Source: JANXUC01 sp043782485 (GTDB lineage Bacteria > Acidobacteriota > Terriglobia > Terriglobales > Acidobacteriaceae). From it: DNA of 64,000 nucleotides. Shown piece by piece: positions 57,337-64,000 of this stretch; the stretch's first letter is position 1, and the number at the start of each line of letters is the position of its first letter. Below the pieces are notes generated by a model. It was not told the DNA's origin, did not search any database, and saw only the letters and a program-made list of their open reading frames with translations. Location: NCBI GenBank assembly GCA_043782485.1, contig JAYWAL010000102.1, positions 5,967 to 69,966 on the forward strand, written 5' to 3'. A program made the translations under genes and the position numbers.

Positions 57337-58458
57337 ATGCCGATGACTTGTTCACGCAGCACCGCTCGCACTCCCCCGGAGGAATTCTTGCCCGCTTCAC
57401 GGCCCATCGCACAATTTGCCCTTCCCGCCTTGTTGGTATTTGCCGCGCTCTCCTTTTCCACGGCCTGCAATTCCCACGGCGCCGACGTCATGGCTCGCGT
57501 CAATGGCCACAATATTCTGAAGGCCGACGTAGACAAGTATTTCCAAAACCAGACCGCCGGCACCGAACAGCCGCCCGTCGGCGAACAGGCCGACAGCCTG
57601 CGCCTCAGCATCCTCCGCGAACTGATCGATAACGAAATCCTAATGCGCCGCGCGGAAAAACTAGGCCTCCTGGCCACCGACGACGAAGTCGACCGCAAGC
57701 TCAACGAAGTAAAATCTCCCTTCACCGCCGAACAATTCGACCAGCGCCTGAAAGATAAGAAAATCACGCTCGATGACTTCAAGCGCGACATCCGCCGCTC
57801 GCTCACCGTTGAAAAAGTCATCAACAAGGAAATTACATCCAAAGTCAGCGTCACCGACCAGGACATCACCAAGTATTACCAGGCGCACAAATCTGAATTT
57901 AATCTGGTGGAAGCGCAATACCATCTGGCGCAAATTCTGGTTACGGGTCAGCCCAATCCACAAGTTCGCAATCTGAAAAACGATAAGGCCCAAAACGACG
58001 CCGAAGCCAAAAAGAAAGTGCAAATGCTTTCCAACCGCCTCGACAGCGGCGAAGATTTCGCTTCCCTGGCCATGAATTACTCGGAAGATCCCGAGACTGC
58101 CGGCAACGGCGGCGACCTCGGCTTCACTCCCGAAAGTGCCCTGAAAAACACCGATCCCGCCACGCGCGACCTGGTGATGAAGCTGAAGGTCGGCCAGAAT
58201 AGCCCGGTAATTACGGTGGCCAATCCGCAAACGAAGCAAACATTTGGCTATCGCTTCGTTAAGCTGCTGGCCAAGGAACCAGCCGGCCAGCGAGAACTGA
58301 GTGACCCGCGCGTTCAGCAAGCCATCCGCGAACAACTCCGCGACCGCCGCGAACAACTTTTGAAGGCCGCCTATTACGAAGTTTTGCGCGACCAGGCGAA
58401 AGTGGAAAATTACTACGCCCAGGACGTGACCGAGAAGGCCGGAAACAGCACCCCGTAA
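57337..58458 (+). CDS. SurA/PrsA-like peptidyl-prolyl isomerase lipoprotein
   Basis: A 373-residue exported chaperone. The lipobox LSFSTACNS marks a lipid anchor near residue 44. The SurA_N-type helical part (ILKADVDKYFQNQT through DDEVDRKLNEVKSPFT and DFKRDIRRSLTVEKVINKEI) precedes a rotamase/parvulin domain (LAQILVTGQPNP, FASLAMNYSEDPETAGNGGDLGFTPES, FGYRFVKLLAKEP). It would help fold outer-membrane proteins such as LptD in the periplasm. The start 57337 follows 39 bp after the DsbA-like stop and may be an alternative codon; an ATG at 57343 also fits. Confidence 0.92.
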   Translation: MPMTCSRSTARTPPEEFLPASRPIAQFALPALLVFAALSFSTACNSHGADVMARVNGHNILKADVDKYFQNQTAGTEQPPVGEQADSLRLSILRELIDNEILMRRAEKLGLLATDDEVDRKLNEVKSPFTAEQFDQRLKDKKITLDDFKRDIRRSLTVEKVINKEITSKVSVTDQDITKYYQAHKSEFNLVEAQYHLAQILVTGQPNPQVRNLKNDKAQNDAEAKKKVQMLSNRLDSGEDFASLAMNYSEDPETAGNGGDLGFTPESALKNTDPATRDLVMKLKVGQNSPVITVANPQTKQTFGYRFVKLLAKEPAGQRELSDPRVQQAIREQLRDRREQLLKAAYYEVLRDQAKVENYYAQDVTEKAGNSTP

Positions 58459-58507
58459 GGCGTAGAAAAAGCGAAACTATATCACCCGTAAAACCATCTT
58501 TTACCGG

Positions 58508-58993
58508 TTAGCTCACGATGAGCAAAACGTCCCCGGCGTTAACGCTGGCGCCTTCGGCGGTCACAATCTTCTCCACCATTCCCTGCTTGGGCGACTTCAG
58601 CTCATTCTGCATTTTCATCGCCTCCACCACCACCACGCCTTGTCCGGCTGCCACAGTGTCGTGTTCCTTTACCAGAATTCGCACCACCTTGCCGGGCATG
58701 GGCGCGAGGATTTTCTTCGCTCCCGTCGCCTCGCCGCCGGCCGCGCGACGCCCTTGCAACGACCGCGGATCGCGTACTTCTGTTCCATACAACGAAGTTC
58801 CAATGGTTAGCTGCGTCCCGTCCCGCTTCACCTCATACGAAGCGCCATCGACAATCAGCGACAGCACTCCCGGACGGACCAGCACCGCGTCCACACTCCG
58901 CTCGCGGCCGTCGACGGCGCAGCGCCAGGCGCCATTCTTCCGCGTCAACTCCACACGGCGCGAGTGCCCGTCCACAACCACGTCGTAGGTCAT
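58508..58993 (-). CDS. Biotin carboxyl carrier protein of an acyl-CoA carboxylase
   Basis: A 161-residue protein. The N-terminal half is a small beta domain, and the C-terminal biotinyl domain has VEAMKMQNELKSPKQG with the biotinylated Lys in the MKM motif. The ATG at 58993 overlaps the stop of the biotin carboxylase gene (ATGA), so the carboxylase and carrier are coupled. The carboxyltransferase partner is not next to it; the nearest is the beta subunit at 11527-13077. Confidence 0.92.
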   Translation of the reverse strand: MTYDVVVDGHSRRVELTRKNGAWRCAVDGRERSVDAVLVRPGVLSLIVDGASYEVKRDGTQLTIGTSLYGTEVRDPRSLQGRRAAGGEATGAKKILAPMPGKVVRILVKEHDTVAAGQGVVVVEAMKMQNELKSPKQGMVEKIVTAEGASVNAGDVLLIVS

Positions 58994-60501
58994 CGCAGTC
59001 CTTCTCGCAAGGCGGCCCGCTTCCAATTCCCCGCTTCCGCGCCGCTACTGGCGCTCGAACTTCGCGGTGCGCCTTCCCCGGCAGTCTCCTGCGCGACGAA
59101 CAGCACCGCCGCTATCGCAGCCACATCCGCGTGCTCCGGCGAGCTCGAGTCCACGGGCGCTTGGCCCAGCAGTCTCTCCAGATATCCCGTATCCAGCCGC
59201 GCCGCCTGAAAGTCTTCGTCCCGCAAAATTCGGCGGAACAGCGGGAGATTCGTTTTAATCCCGCCAATGAAATACTCTTCCAGCGCCCGCCGCAGCCGCA
59301 TCGTCGCCTGCTCGCGATCACTGCCATAGCCAATCAACTTCGCCAGCAGCGGATCGTAATCAATCGGGACCGTCCAACCCTCATAGCTGCCGCTATCGTG
59401 ACGAATGCCCGGCCCCGCCGGCGCCAGCAGCATCGTAATCTTCCCCGGGCTGGGAAAGAACTGATTGTCCGGGTCCTCCGCGCAAATGCGGCATTCGATG
59501 GCGTGTCCGCGAATCGTCACATCTTTCTGACCAAACGGCAGCTCCCCGCCCGAAGCAATCAGAATCTGCGAATGCACCAGATCCAGCCCCGTCACCAGCT
59601 CGGTCACCGGGTGCTCCACCTGCAAGCGCGTATTCATTTCCAAAAAATAAAAGTTCTTCTCGGCATCCACCAGAAATTCCACCGTGCCCGCGTTCGTGTA
59701 GTTGGCGGCCCGCGCCACGCGCACGGCAACCTCGCCCATGCGCCGCCGCATGTCCTCGTCAACAATCGCGGAGGGCGCTTCTTCCAACACCTTCTGATGC
59801 CGTCGCTGAATGGAACATTCGCGCTCACCGAGGTACACAACGTGGCCGTGCTCATCGGCCAGAATCTGCATTTCAATGTGCCTTGGCCGCACAATCGCTT
59901 TTTCAATGTAAACTTCGTCGTCGCCAAACGAACGCGCCGCCTCACTCTTCGCCCCTTCCAGCGCCGACCGCAGCTCTGAAGCAGCATGGACCAGCCGCAT
60001 CCCCTTCCCACCGCCACCCGACGCCGCCTTCAGCATCACAGGATAGCCAATTTTCTCCGCCACCTGCTCGGCTTCCTCCACCGAGGCCAAGCCGCGTAAC
60101 GACCCTGGAACAAACGGAATTCCTGCCTTCTCCATCGCCCGCCGCGCGCCCGTCTTCGATCCCATCGTCTCCATGGCGTCGCCGGTGGGCCCGATGAATT
60201 TGATCCCAGCCGCTTCGCAAGCTCGTGCGAATTTCGGATTCTCCGAAAGAAACCCATACCCAGGATGAATCGCATCGGCCCCTACGCGTTGGGCCACGTC
60301 GAGGATTTTTCCAATATTGAGATACGACTCCGAAGCCTGCGTCGGCCCCAGATGGTAGGCCTCATCCGCCTGTATTACGTGCAACGCCGCACGATCCGCG
60401 TCGGAGTACACCGCCGCCGAGCGAATCCCCAGCTCACGACAGGCGCGCACCACCCGCACCGCAATTTCCCCGCGATTGGCTATCAGGATTTTCTTAAACA
60501 T
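58990..60501 (-). CDS. Biotin carboxylase subunit (AccC-like)
   Basis: A 503-residue ATP-grasp enzyme carboxylating biotin on the carrier protein. The start MFKKILIANRGEIAVRVVRACRELGIRSAAVYSDADRAALHV, the ATP-binding loop GGGGKGMRLV, the EMNTRLQVEHPVTELVTGLDLVHSQIL block and the C-terminal VPIDYDPLLAKLIGYG are standard. The order biotin carboxylase, carrier with overlapping start is typical of propionyl- or acetyl-CoA carboxylase alpha components split in two. Whether it serves acetyl- or propionyl-CoA depends on the unlinked carboxyltransferase. Confidence 0.94.
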   Translation of the reverse strand: MFKKILIANRGEIAVRVVRACRELGIRSAAVYSDADRAALHVIQADEAYHLGPTQASESYLNIGKILDVAQRVGADAIHPGYGFLSENPKFARACEAAGIKFIGPTGDAMETMGSKTGARRAMEKAGIPFVPGSLRGLASVEEAEQVAEKIGYPVMLKAASGGGGKGMRLVHAASELRSALEGAKSEAARSFGDDEVYIEKAIVRPRHIEMQILADEHGHVVYLGERECSIQRRHQKVLEEAPSAIVDEDMRRRMGEVAVRVARAANYTNAGTVEFLVDAEKNFYFLEMNTRLQVEHPVTELVTGLDLVHSQILIASGGELPFGQKDVTIRGHAIECRICAEDPDNQFFPSPGKITMLLAPAGPGIRHDSGSYEGWTVPIDYDPLLAKLIGYGSDREQATMRLRRALEEYFIGGIKTNLPLFRRILRDEDFQAARLDTGYLERLLGQAPVDSSSPEHADVAAIAAVLFVAQETAGEGAPRSSSASSGAEAGNWKRAALREGLR

Positions 60502-60520
60502 AGCGGGCTCTCACGCGGCC

Positions 60521-60570
60521 CTACTTCTGCAATCTCACTTCTGCAATCTGACTTTCGCATTCTGACTTAT
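60521..60570. repeat. Dispersed repeat family A, one-sided copy 4
   Basis: Tandem units CTACTTCTGCAATCTCA, CTTCTGCAATCTGACTTTCG and CATTCTGACTTATGCAC in one orientation; no opposite arm is present. Confidence 0.85.
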
Positions 60571-60584
60571 GCACTCGCTCCACA

Positions 60585-60616
60585 AACAAAAGGCCTCTTC
60601 CATCAGGAAGAGGCCT
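60585..60616 (-). terminator. Intrinsic terminator of the TPR lipoprotein/Ton cluster
   Basis: AGGCCTCTTCC (60591-60601) and GGAAGAGGCCT (60606-60616) form a perfect 11-bp stem with a four-base loop. On the minus strand it is followed by TTTTGTTTG. It lies 22 bp after the TPR lipoprotein stop at 60638. Confidence 0.93.
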
Positions 60617-60637
60617 CCAGTTCCATCAAACCGGGCA

Positions 60638-61471
60638 CTACTTATCCATCACAATACCCTGAGTCTTGTTGGCTTCCTTGTCGGCGCGTTCTTTCTTGGT
60701 CAGCAGGGTCTTGTCCACCCAACCGTCGGCCGTCTTCTGGTCCGCTGCGTAGGCGGCCGTATCGCACTGAATGTCCGCACGTTCGCGATACATCAGGTTG
60801 AGATACGCCATCGCATCATCGTAATCCGGGCGCAACTCTATGGCTTTGTTCAGCATGGTAATGCCGTCCGCCACGGTGTCCCAGTTCTTGGCATGCAATG
60901 CCGTGCATACTTTTTTGTTGTCCGGCTTGTTGGAGAACAGCGGCTCCGTCGGCTTCAAACCAAGCTTCGCCCGCTCTTCCGCGCGCGGCTGGAACGTTTT
61001 CGTCCAGTCGATGACGCCCACCGAGTAGTAGGGCTCCGGGTCATTCGGGTCGAGTTCGGAAACCTTGACGTAATACTGGCGCGAATCATCAAAGCGCTTC
61101 ATCTGAAGATACAATCCGGCCACACCCTTGGTGCTGTTGATGAGCTGCTCTTTGCTCGGATTGGGCGACTCAATGACCTTCTTGTACTGCTCAATCGCCT
61201 GTTCGCCAATGCGCTTGTTCTCGGCATCTTCCGATCCCGGAACGTACTGCTGGGAATAGGCCGTCGCCAGATACATGCGCGCGTTCAGCAGATTCGGATC
61301 AAACTCCACGGCGTTCTTGAACTTCTCAATCGCCTCTTCATACTTGGCGTCTTTATAGGCCTTCACACCCGCATTCAGCTCGCTGCGGGCCTTGAGCTTG
61401 TCACAGCCCACTCCCGACATCAGCATGAGGGCGGCGGCTGACAGTGCCAGCAGTCGTGCGCTCCGCTTCAT
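60638..61471 (-). CDS. TPR-repeat lipoprotein of the Ton/Tol cluster
   Basis: A 277-residue lipoprotein with lipobox LMSGVGC (Cys23) and about four tetratricopeptide-like units (YKDAKYEEAIEKFKNAVEFDPN, ARMYLATAYSQQYVPG, VAGLYLQMKRFDDSRQYYVKVSELDPND, GITMLNKAIELRPDYDDAMAYLNLM). The ATG 61471 follows GGAGAAAC. It is the last gene of the Ton cluster (tonB-exbB-exbD-exbD-TPR) on the minus strand and could organise a periplasmic complex. Such TPR proteins are common in delta/acidobacterial ExbD clusters; the role is unproven. Confidence 0.88.
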   Translation of the reverse strand: MKRSARLLALSAAALMLMSGVGCDKLKARSELNAGVKAYKDAKYEEAIEKFKNAVEFDPNLLNARMYLATAYSQQYVPGSEDAENKRIGEQAIEQYKKVIESPNPSKEQLINSTKGVAGLYLQMKRFDDSRQYYVKVSELDPNDPEPYYSVGVIDWTKTFQPRAEERAKLGLKPTEPLFSNKPDNKKVCTALHAKNWDTVADGITMLNKAIELRPDYDDAMAYLNLMYRERADIQCDTAAYAADQKTADGWVDKTLLTKKERADKEANKTQGIVMDK

Positions 61472-61517
61472 TGTTTCTCCCTTTCGCATCCCGGGCCGGA
61501 GGCCCGTCGCAGTTCCG

Positions 61518-61955
61518 TTAGTTTCCGGCTTCAATCTTCGCCGTAATCAATCCCACTTTGTCCACACCAGCGGCGTGGCCAATATCGATGGCCCGCGCCA
61601 CGGCTTCGAACGCGATGTCGTCATCCGCTTTCACGAACATGACTTTCTCATTCCGCATCTTGTAGATGTCGGTGAGCCGACCTTGCAGGCTGTCCCAGGT
61701 GGCATCATCCTGGTTGATTTTCACCGCGGGCGGCTGCGCCGGACCGCGATCCAGAACTTGAACAACAATGGTACGGTCGGAAGGCGGCGGCGGATTCTTA
61801 TCCTTCGGAGGCTGCGGCACCAGCGCGTCCAAACCCTTCGGCGTCAACGGCGTGATGACCATGAAAATGATCAACAGCACCAGCAACACGTCAATGAGCG
61901 GCGTAACGTTGATGTCGGCGCTGGGGCCTCCACCACTACTAACTCCCATACCCAT
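61518..61955 (-). CDS. ExbD/TolR-family proton channel subunit, copy 1
   Basis: A 145-residue protein with a single N-terminal transmembrane helix (NVTPLIDVLLVLLIIFMVITPL) carrying the essential Asp (DVLLVLLIIF) and a periplasmic domain with KVMFVKADDDIAFEAVARAIDIGHAAGVDKVGLIT. The helix Asp and length (usual 130-150) fit ExbD. Together with ExbB it uses the proton motive force to drive TonB. It differs from the second copy in the periplasmic half. The spacing to the TPR gene is 46 bp. Confidence 0.94.
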   Translation of the reverse strand: MGMGVSSGGGPSADINVTPLIDVLLVLLIIFMVITPLTPKGLDALVPQPPKDKNPPPPSDRTIVVQVLDRGPAQPPAVKINQDDATWDSLQGRLTDIYKMRNEKVMFVKADDDIAFEAVARAIDIGHAAGVDKVGLITAKIEAGN

Positions 61956-62029
61956 AGGTCAATCTCCTCCAGCCCAATCATCGGGCCGCGTTTCAATTTC
62001 AGCTCTGGTTCCGTCTCGCCAAAGCTTCG

Positions 62030-62092
62030 TATCAGGGCACGGCTTCAGCCGTGCCATTCAGCCAGGAAACAATGGGGCTTTAGCCCCTCGAA
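62030..62092. repeat. REP-like palindromes, family D, between the two exbD genes
   Basis: GGCACGGCTTCAGCCGTGCC (about 62037-62056) and GGGGCTTTAGCCCC (about 62077-62090), in the same order and with the same CGTATCAGG prefix as at 16284. Confidence 0.85.
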
Positions 62093-62094
62093 AC

Positions 62095-62544
62095 CTACAT
62101 CCCGCCCGGCTTGGGCGGTTCAGCCTTGCGCGACTCTGTCAGCAAGCCCAGCGAATCCACGCCCGCCGACCGCACATCGTCCACAACTTCCGCCACCGCC
62201 TTGTACCGCGCGCGAGCATCCGCGCGCAGGAACACGGTCTTGTTCGTTGTTCGCGTGGCCAGCTTGTCTTTGATCTTCTGCGTCAAAGCATCGGGAGCCA
62301 CTTGATCGGACCCGAAGAATACCTGACCGTCGCGTTTCACGGCCACAATCAAAGCGTCTTCCTTATCCGCGTCGGACATAGCCGTCGGGTTATCCACCTT
62401 GGCCATCTCCACGTCAATGCCCTTGTGCAGCATGGGCGTGACCACCATGAAGATAATCAGCAACACCAGCATCACGTCCACCATCGGGGTGACGTTGATG
62501 TTGGAGTTAACCTTTGCGCCTTCGTTTCTAACGGAAATTGCCAT
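62095..62544 (-). CDS. ExbD/TolR-family proton channel subunit, copy 2
   Basis: A 149-residue ExbD-type protein. The transmembrane helix is NVTPMVDVMLVLLIIFMVVTPM with the key Asp, and the periplasmic domain has KTVFLRADARARYKAVAEVVDDVRSAGVDSLGLLT. The start 62544 (MAISVRNEGAKVNSN) matches the family; the frame is open upstream through a repeat without similarity. Two ExbD copies per ExbB are common in acidobacteria. Confidence 0.94.
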   Translation of the reverse strand: MAISVRNEGAKVNSNINVTPMVDVMLVLLIIFMVVTPMLHKGIDVEMAKVDNPTAMSDADKEDALIVAVKRDGQVFFGSDQVAPDALTQKIKDKLATRTTNKTVFLRADARARYKAVAEVVDDVRSAGVDSLGLLTESRKAEPPKPGGM

Positions 62545-62565
62545 GGAAGTCTTTCTCCGGGAACA

Positions 62566-62656
62566 GCTGTCAGCCATCAGCCGCCAGCTATCAGCTTTCA
62601 GTCGTCAGCTCTTTATAGGGCTGATAACTGATAGCTGACGGCTGATGGCTGACAGC
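62566..62656. repeat. 29-bp-arm inverted repeat between exbB and exbD
   Basis: The arm at 62566-62594 pairs with 62628-62656 with one mismatch in 29 (core CAGCCATCAGCC / GGCTGATGGCTG, ending CAGCTATCAG). The loop is 33 bp. The same CAGCTATCAG/CTGATAGCTG words recur at 63471-63538. Confidence 0.93.
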
Positions 62657-62662
62657 GATCTT

Positions 62663-63421
62663 CTAGCGGCTCTGGCGCCGTTTCAGGAAGTAATCGACCA
62701 ATTCGCTGGACGAGTTGTCCATTTCCACGTCGAATGCTTCCACGCGGTTGGTCAGGTAGTTGAACATCATGACGGCCGGAATCGCCACCACCAGGCCCAT
62801 GGCCGTTGTGATCAGCGCTTCTGCGATACCGCCAGCGACGGCCGCCAGACCAGTCACGTGCGAGCTCGAGATACCGACGAATGCGTTCAAAATACCGACG
62901 ACGGTTCCGAACAGGCCGACGAACGGCGCCGTCGAACCAATCGTGGCCAGACTGCCCAGGCCGCTCTTCAGCTCGGCGTGGACGATGGCTTCGGTGCGTT
63001 CCAGCGCGCGCTTCGAGGCGTCAATGATGTCGCCTGGAATGTCGGTGCTGGCCTGGTGGGCGCGGAACTCCATGAGGCCAGCCTGGACAACCTTCGCCAG
63101 GTGGCTCTTGTTGTTGCGCTCGGCGACCTTAATCGCTTCATCCAGGTTGCCCTGTTTCAAAGCACCCGCCACGGCCGGTGCAAACGCGCGAGACTGGCTG
63201 CGCGCCGCGCTGAAGGCGAGCAGGCGGTCAATCATCACGCCGATGGACCATCCGGACATGATGAATAGAATAAACACGACGCCCTTGGCCAACCATCCCA
63301 TGGACTTGAACATGGCCCAGAGATCGACGCCGCTGCTGCCTGAATCCGCTGCCTGCAGCAGCCAGAGGGCTACCAGGTGGGTGTGGCTGAGTACTACGTT
63401 TGCTACGTTGGCTAAGAACAT
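62663..63421 (-). CDS. ExbB/TolQ-family proton channel protein
   Basis: A 252-residue MotA/TolQ/ExbB family protein with three transmembrane helices (about residues 38-60, 143-165 and 185-205). TAPFVGLFGTVVGILNAFVGIS and ALITTAMGLVVAIPAVMMFNYLTNR are the conserved channel motifs. It lies between the tonB-like gene and exbD and energises the outer-membrane transport system. Confidence 0.95.
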   Translation of the reverse strand: MFLANVANVVLSHTHLVALWLLQAADSGSSGVDLWAMFKSMGWLAKGVVFILFIMSGWSIGVMIDRLLAFSAARSQSRAFAPAVAGALKQGNLDEAIKVAERNNKSHLAKVVQAGLMEFRAHQASTDIPGDIIDASKRALERTEAIVHAELKSGLGSLATIGSTAPFVGLFGTVVGILNAFVGISSSHVTGLAAVAGGIAEALITTAMGLVVAIPAVMMFNYLTNRVEAFDVEMDNSSSELVDYFLKRRQSR

Positions 63422-63470
63422 GAGTCGCTTTCTCCTCCTCGGATATGTTTCAAAATCTAAAATCTCGGCT

Positions 63471-63538
63471 GTCAGCTATCAGCTGGCAGCTCTCGGTCAG
63501 AACACTTGCTTTTGCCACGCTGACAGCTGATAGCTGAC
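63471..63538. repeat. Inverted repeat between the tonB-like gene and exbB
   Basis: GTCAGCTATCAGCTG (63471-63485) and CAGCTGATAGCTGAC (63524-63538) are perfect 15-bp arms separated by 38 bp. Confidence 0.93.
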
Positions 63539-63556
63539 GTCTGGCAACTGCCTGCC

Positions 63557-64000
63557 CTACCCGCCCAGCGTAAACTTCACTTCCACAGTCGTATCCAGCT
63601 CAATTGGATCGCCGTTCAGCAGATAAGGCTTGTAGCGCCACTGCTTCACCGCTTCAATCGCAGCCGGGGCCAGCATGGCCGGGCCGCTCACTAGCGTTAA
63701 GCCGGTGATCGTGCCCTCCTTGCTAATGATGGCATGCAAAATGACCGTGCCCTGCACGCGGGCCGTCTTGGCCAGCGCTGGATAAGTCGGCTCAACGCGT
63801 TTCAGGATCAGTCCCGCGGTAACGCCAGAAGAGACACGCATACGGGAAACAGCCACTTTGGGAACAGCCGCCGTGCTGGTGCCGATAATGCCACCAATCA
63901 CACCGCCCATCGAGCCGCCCGGAACTCCACCGGGGACGCCGCCCATAACGCCCGCGGTGGTCGGCGGCGCTTCTTCTTCCTGCACAATTTTGACTTTCTC
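63557..64000 (-). CDS. TonB-family energy transducer, 5' end outside the window
   Basis: The C-terminal 147 residues of a TonB-like protein; the frame is open at the right edge (EKVKIVQEEEAPP), so the N-terminal membrane anchor lies outside the window. A Gly/Pro-rich spacer (GGVPGGVPGGSMGGVIGGIIG) leads to the C-terminal TonB domain VEPTYPALAKTARVQGTVILHAIISKEGTITGLTLVSGPAMLAPAAIEAVKQWRYKPYLLNGDPIELDTTVEVKFTL. It would reach across the periplasm to TonB-dependent receptors and is energised by the ExbB/ExbD genes that follow. Confidence 0.93.
   Translation of the reverse strand, partial: EKVKIVQEEEAPPTTAGVMGGVPGGVPGGSMGGVIGGIIGTSTAAVPKVAVSRMRVSSGVTAGLILKRVEPTYPALAKTARVQGTVILHAIISKEGTITGLTLVSGPAMLAPAAIEAVKQWRYKPYLLNGDPIELDTTVEVKFTLGG

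Noticed and set aside
1..64000. CRISPR arrays, tRNA, rRNA, tmRNA, riboswitches
   Set aside because: No regularly spaced direct-repeat array and no cloverleaf or rRNA-like segment was recognised by eye. The intergenic repeats are palindromic and irregularly spaced. A tool such as tRNAscan-SE or Infernal could still find short RNA genes.

Overview
The window looks like chromosomal DNA of a Gram-negative, GC-rich bacterium, most likely an acidobacterium (Acidobacteriota, Terriglobia/Koribacter-like). Gram-negative envelope genes (lptD, a DsbA-like and a SurA-like protein, ExbB/ExbD/TonB) occur beside a cdaA-cdaR-glmM cyclic-di-AMP operon, HslVU, a Zn-ribbon type L28 protein and an ECF42-type sigma factor. 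This placement is inference from gene content; no rRNA or tRNA gene was recognised. About 55 protein genes are present, mostly short operons on both strands.

Layout. 1-5.6 kb: end of an unknown gene, an orphan sensor kinase, a zinc-ribbon protein, a secreted protein, TrmJ, a cold-shock protein and a CPBP protease. 5.6-10.1 kb (minus): lipid kinase, TyrS, PurN, PurM and a tiny exported Lys/His-rich protein. 10.4-11.3 kb: a RES/Xre toxin-antitoxin pair bracketed by two copies of a dispersed repeat. 11.5-16.3 kb: acyl-CoA carboxylase beta subunit, an SMP-30 protein, then a DGPF (YCII) protein with its ECF42 sigma factor. 16.8-19.5 kb: three envelope genes. 19.8-25.4 kb: FG-GAP protein, ThiL, a decayed gene, an M23 peptidase and a Phd/PIN module. 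25.5-33.1 kb (minus): FN3 lipoprotein, class III aminotransferase, HslU, HslV, aconitase. 33.3-34.8 kb: a cruciform-forming element and an unusual predicted PD-(D/E)XK nuclease inserted just ahead of xseA. 36.2-39.2 kb: cdaA-cdaR-glmM. 39.3-52.6 kb: PolA, QueA, an aldolase, a phosphoesterase, L28, FKBP, RidA, a second Phd/PIN module, Rel, an epimerase and GltX. 52.6-58.5 kb: RDD protein and an lptD-dsbA-surA envelope operon. 58.5-60.5 kb: biotin carrier and biotin carboxylase. 60.6-64 kb: TPR lipoprotein, two ExbD, ExbB and a TonB-like protein cut by the window edge.

How the genes work together. The 58.5-60.5 kb and 11.5-13.1 kb loci could jointly supply one acyl-CoA carboxylase. lptD, the DsbA-like and SurA-like genes form one outer-membrane assembly unit. 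ExbB/ExbD/TonB energise outer-membrane transport. CdaA/CdaR/GlmM couple c-di-AMP to cell-wall precursor synthesis. Three toxin-antitoxin modules are present.

The most distinctive non-coding feature is the density of palindromic intergenic repeats of at least six sequence families. One of them has supplied part of a lipoprotein signal peptide, and others occupy several junctions of the Ton cluster.
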